Assembly (NCBI GenBank): GCA_947476145.1
Contig: CANJPH010000016.1
Coordinates: 1 to 46,043, forward strand
Length of the DNA: 46,043 nucleotides
From: Bacteroidota bacterium
GTDB taxonomy: Bacteria; Bacteroidota; Bacteroidia; Chitinophagales; Chitinophagaceae
Direction of reading: 5' to 3'
In this document: piece after piece, positions 42,781-46,043 of the stretch
Numbering within the stretch: position 1 is the first letter of the stretch
How the letters are laid out: each line of letters begins with the position of its first letter
Notes under the pieces: model-generated
The model's database searches: none
Told to the model about the DNA's origin: nothing
Seen by the model: only the letters and a program-made list of their open reading frames with translations
Position numbers and translations under genes: made by a program

Positions 42781-44595
42781 ATGCCCGCTAAAGCACCTAA
42801 TCCCAGATTAAAAATCACGATTTTAAAAAGAGTTTTCTCTTTTGTAAAACCTTATCGTTTTATTTTTTGGGCGAATGTGGTATTGTCTATTATATTGGCT
42901 TTCTCAACACCAGTAAGGCCTTATCTAATTCAATCGACCGTAAATATTGCCATTGGGAAAATCGTAGCACTTCCTGTTTGGCTGCAATGGTTTATTCCTG
43001 CAGGTGCATTTGGGGATGTAGTTAAATTAGTGATTGCCATCACGCTTTTTCAGGTGGCGTTTATATTTTTAGAAACCCTATTGCGCTTTTTTTTCACATT
43101 TGGAATGGCGTGGTTAGGTCAACAAGTAATCAGAGATTTGCGCAATAAAGTATATGACAAAATCATGCATTGGGAAATGCGTCAATTTGATAAAACGCCC
43201 ATAGGCACATTAACAACTAGGACCATTAACGATATTGAAAGCATTAATGATATTTTTTCGGACGGACTCATCCCCATCTTGGCCGACCTGTTAACAATTA
43301 TTGTAACGCTTGCTACTATGTTTGTGATTAACTGGAAGCTTACTTTAATTTGTTTAATTCCATTCCCTATCATGATTATTGCCACTTACTTTTTTAAAGA
43401 AAGTGTGAATAAAAGTTTTATGCAAGTTCGAAATGCGGTGGCGGCTTTAAATGCTTTTGTGCAAGAGCATATTTCCGGGATGCAAGTAGTTCAAGCTTTT
43501 GCAGCGGAGGAAAAGGAAATGGAAAAATTCAGCAAAATTAACCAACAGCATAAGCAGGCCAATATCAAAGCCATTTTTGCTTATTCTGTTTTCTTCCCTG
43601 TTGTGGAAGTAGTGCTGGCATTAAGTATTGGCTTAATTGTTTGGTGGGTGGCTGGGCAGTCCTTAGACGCCGGCATGCTCGTGGCTTTCATTTTATTTCT
43701 GAATCAAATTTTTAGACCCCTAAGAATGATTGCCGATAAATTTAATGTGTTACAAATGGGTATGGTGGCTGCGGAACGTGTATTTAAAGTTTTAGATAAT
43801 AAGGATGTTACCATCAACGACGGCGAATATGCACCTGAACATATCCAGGGGGAAATTGAATTTAAAAAAGTAAAGTTTGCTTATCAGGAACCGAACTGGG
43901 TTTTAAAAGAAATAGATTTTAAAGTGCAAGCTGGAGAAACCGTTGCCTTGGTGGGGCATACTGGTAGTGGTAAAACTTCCATTATTAGTATTTTAAATCG
44001 CTTATATCCTTATCAATCGGGCGCTATTTTATTAGATAAGCATCCTATAGAATCTTATACCTTGGACCGATTAAGGGGATCGATAGGCGTGGTATTACAG
44101 GATGTGTTTTTATTTTCTGGTTCGGTATTTGATAATATCACACTCCGTAACCCCAACATCACAAAAGAGCAGGTGCAAGAAGCGGCCAAGATGATTGGAA
44201 TGCACGATTTTATTATGCAGTTACCAGGTGGATATGACTATGAAGTGATGGAAAGAGGCGCCACCTTAAGCTTGGGTCAGCGACAATTACTAAGTTTTAT
44301 TAGGGCTTTATTATACAATCCATCTATTTTAATTTTAGATGAAGCTACTTCCTCCATTGACACGGAAAGCGAGCAATTAATTGAGCGCGCAATTGATGCG
44401 TTAATCAAAGGACGCACTTCTATTGTAATTGCACATCGACTTTCCACCATTCGAAAAGCGAATAAAATTATTGTTTTGGACAAGGGGGAAATTAAGGAAA
44501 TGGGCACCCATCAGGAGTTATTACAATTGGGTGGATTTTATGCAAACCTCACTGAAATGCAATTTGCCAAGAATAAAGAAACGAAAATTCCCTAA
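42781..44595 (+). CDS. ABC exporter, fused membrane and ATPase domains
   Basis: Half-size ABC exporter (604 aa), MsbA/YheH-like. Six membrane helices lie in the first 330 residues, with TRTINDIESINDIFSDGLIP as a typical coupling region. The ATPase part has Walker A LVGHTGSGKTSIISILNRLY (about residues 393-412), signature LSLGQRQLLSFIRALLYNP, Walker B ILILDEATSSIDTESE and switch His in VIAHRLSTI. The signature has Leu where most have Gly, as in a known exporter subgroup. The substrate is unknown. A near-consensus TAACTTTA precedes it. It is divergent from rel with a 73-bp gap. Confidence 0.92.
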   Translation: MPAKAPNPRLKITILKRVFSFVKPYRFIFWANVVLSIILAFSTPVRPYLIQSTVNIAIGKIVALPVWLQWFIPAGAFGDVVKLVIAITLFQVAFIFLETLLRFFFTFGMAWLGQQVIRDLRNKVYDKIMHWEMRQFDKTPIGTLTTRTINDIESINDIFSDGLIPILADLLTIIVTLATMFVINWKLTLICLIPFPIMIIATYFFKESVNKSFMQVRNAVAALNAFVQEHISGMQVVQAFAAEEKEMEKFSKINQQHKQANIKAIFAYSVFFPVVEVVLALSIGLIVWWVAGQSLDAGMLVAFILFLNQIFRPLRMIADKFNVLQMGMVAAERVFKVLDNKDVTINDGEYAPEHIQGEIEFKKVKFAYQEPNWVLKEIDFKVQAGETVALVGHTGSGKTSIISILNRLYPYQSGAILLDKHPIESYTLDRLRGSIGVVLQDVFLFSGSVFDNITLRNPNITKEQVQEAAKMIGMHDFIMQLPGGYDYEVMERGATLSLGQRQLLSFIRALLYNPSILILDEATSSIDTESEQLIERAIDALIKGRTSIVIAHRLSTIRKANKIIVLDKGEIKEMGTHQELLQLGGFYANLTEMQFAKNKETKIP

Positions 44596-44688
44596 TTAAT
44601 TGATTTTCAATACTTTGTGGCTGTCAGTTTTTTTTCACATCCGCTTAAGATTCTATTCATAATTGCTCATTTTCAGCAGCTTTATTCC

Positions 44689-44696
44689 TATCTTTG
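44689..44696 (+). promoter_or_regulatory. Promoter -7 element (TATCTTTG) of the atp operon
   Basis: Exact TAnnTTTG, 20 bp before the ATG at 44717. TTG at 44663-44665 is 23 bp upstream, slightly long. It lies downstream of the alternative in-frame ATG at 44663, so that codon is unlikely to be used. Confidence 0.65.
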
Positions 44697-44716
44697 CCGC
44701 AAATTTTGAGCGTATT

Positions 44717-45874
44717 ATGAGCTGTAGTCGTATAAAATCATTACTAGTTGTGGGTTTTGGCCTATTTGCAATGTTGTTTTCAACAACGCTTTTAGCGAAT
44801 GAAAAACCGGTTGTTGCAGAAAGTGCAAAGCAGGAAGTAAGCGAAGCAGCACCTGTAAAAGAACATGCTGCTAAAGAAGAAGGCAGCTTTAATGTTACCG
44901 AAACCATTTTAGAACATATTAAGGACGATCATAGCTGGCATTTATGGGGACGTACTTCCGTTCACTTACCTGTGATTGTAAAAACAGAAAAAGGGTTTGA
45001 ATTTTTTTCTTCAGAGAAATTAGTAAATGAAGATCACGAACCCATTGTTTACAAAGGCAATTTTGATTACAAATTAATGGAAGGCAAGTTAAAGATTGTT
45101 GATGCCAATGGAAATATAGATAAAGCAGCGAATAAACAATTTTGGGATTTGTCCATCACTAAGAACGTCGCAAGTTTGTTTGTATCCGTTTTTATTTTAC
45201 TTGTGGTGTTATTAACTTCGGCACGTGCTTATAAAAAAACAGGTATTACTACTGCGCCAAAAGGTTTGCAATCTTTTATGGAGCCCATCATATTGTTTGT
45301 TAGAGATGAAGTGGCCATTCCAAACATAGGAGCAAAAAAAGCAGGCAAATACTTGCCTTTCTTATTAACGATATTCTTTTTAATTTTAGTGAATAACTTT
45401 TTAGGATTGATTCCTTTTTTCCCAGGTGGTGCCAACGTGAGTGGTAATATCGCTTTCACCATGACCCTAGCGGTTTGTGTATTTATTGTGGTGAACCTAA
45501 GTGCGAATAAAAGTTATTGGGAACATATTTTCTGGATGCCAGGTATGCACTGGAGTATGAAATTGTTCTTAGCACCTATCGAATTAATTGGTGTTTTCAC
45601 AAAGCCTATTTCATTAATGATTCGTTTGTTTGCGAACATTACAGCTGGCCACATTCTTGTATTAAGTTTGATTTGTTTAATCTTTATATTTAAAACGGTA
45701 TTCGCTTCTGCGATTGCTGTTCCATTTGCGGTATTTATTGGATTAATAGAGTTGTTGGTTGCTTTTTTGCAAGCCTTCATCTTTACCATGTTAGCTGCCA
45801 TGTATATTGGCATGGCTACCGAGGAGCATCATCACGAGGCGCATGGAGAACATAAAGATTTAGCACATCACTAA
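44717..45874 (+). CDS. atpB: F0F1 ATP synthase subunit a
   Basis: Membrane subunit of ATP synthase that holds the proton half-channels (385 aa). It has an N-terminal signal-like segment (SLLVVGFGLFAMLFSTTLLA) and an extra soluble region to about residue 145, both usual in Bacteroidota. The core helices follow: FLLTIFFLILVNNFLGLIPF, then the essential Arg in ISLMIRLFANITAGHILVLS, and LVAFLQAFIFTMLAAMYIGM. The end is His-rich (EEHHHEAHGEHKDLAHH). The start at 44717 fits the promoter at 44689. No atpI/atpZ gene precedes it; an ABC exporter does. atpE follows after 47 bp. Confidence 0.95.
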   Translation: MSCSRIKSLLVVGFGLFAMLFSTTLLANEKPVVAESAKQEVSEAAPVKEHAAKEEGSFNVTETILEHIKDDHSWHLWGRTSVHLPVIVKTEKGFEFFSSEKLVNEDHEPIVYKGNFDYKLMEGKLKIVDANGNIDKAANKQFWDLSITKNVASLFVSVFILLVVLLTSARAYKKTGITTAPKGLQSFMEPIILFVRDEVAIPNIGAKKAGKYLPFLLTIFFLILVNNFLGLIPFFPGGANVSGNIAFTMTLAVCVFIVVNLSANKSYWEHIFWMPGMHWSMKLFLAPIELIGVFTKPISLMIRLFANITAGHILVLSLICLIFIFKTVFASAIAVPFAVFIGLIELLVAFLQAFIFTMLAAMYIGMATEEHHHEAHGEHKDLAHH

Positions 45875-45903
45875 TTAAATAATTAAAGATTTTTTTTCAA
45901 TAA

Positions 45904-46043
<140 letters not shown>

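Overview
The window looks like chromosome from a low-GC member of the Bacteroidota, probably near Chitinophagaceae. Three things point there: a gldKLMN cluster (type IX secretion/gliding motor), Bacteroidota-restricted families such as DUF4271 and DUF4783, and promoters of the TTG-N19-21-TAnnTTTG type with almost no Shine-Dalgarno sequences. Nearly all genes are housekeeping. I see no phage, insertion sequence, CRISPR array, rRNA or tRNA. Family assignments come from reading motifs, not from a database search.

Layout. 1-1820: the 5' part of a btuB-like TonB receptor on the minus strand, behind a cobalamin riboswitch and a hairpin that contains the start codon. 1825-6141: an APC permease, then a TolC-type outer-membrane factor and an HlyD/MacA-type adaptor without a pump gene, closed by a strong terminator. 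6216-12344: gpsA, convergent hemW, then DUF4271-hemD-DUF255 (YyaL-like). 12474-17035: gldK-gldL-gldM-gldN, whose terminator lies inside the end of convergent uvrC. 17076-24852: uvrC and a DUF2721 gene share a divergent promoter; then a minus-strand row gpmI, haem-binding protein, engB and an ABC exporter; then DUF4783 and a SUI1 factor.

24856-30254 (minus): dnaX, a GNAT-like protein, rsmE and dnaB. dnaX has a ten-adenine run just after the clamp-loader core, and both shifted frames stop at once. 30470-35343 (plus): pheT, a small coiled-coil protein, zapA and rny. 35445-38646 (plus): rplS, tatA, gatA (TTG start) and a lytic transglycosylase. 38654-42707 (minus): an acidic low-complexity protein, purA and a bifunctional rel. 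42781-46043 (plus): a second ABC exporter, atpB and the start of atpE.

No wholly new multi-gene system stands out. The most interesting signals are regulatory: the predicted dnaX slippage site, the btuB start-codon hairpin behind the riboswitch, twin inverted repeats at the tolC promoter, DnaA-box-like clusters upstream of dnaB and dnaX, a helically phased triple repeat before rny, and a gldN terminator embedded in uvrC. Short proteins without a clear family (coiled-coil protein next to zapA, acidic protein after purA) are the best candidates for undescribed functions.
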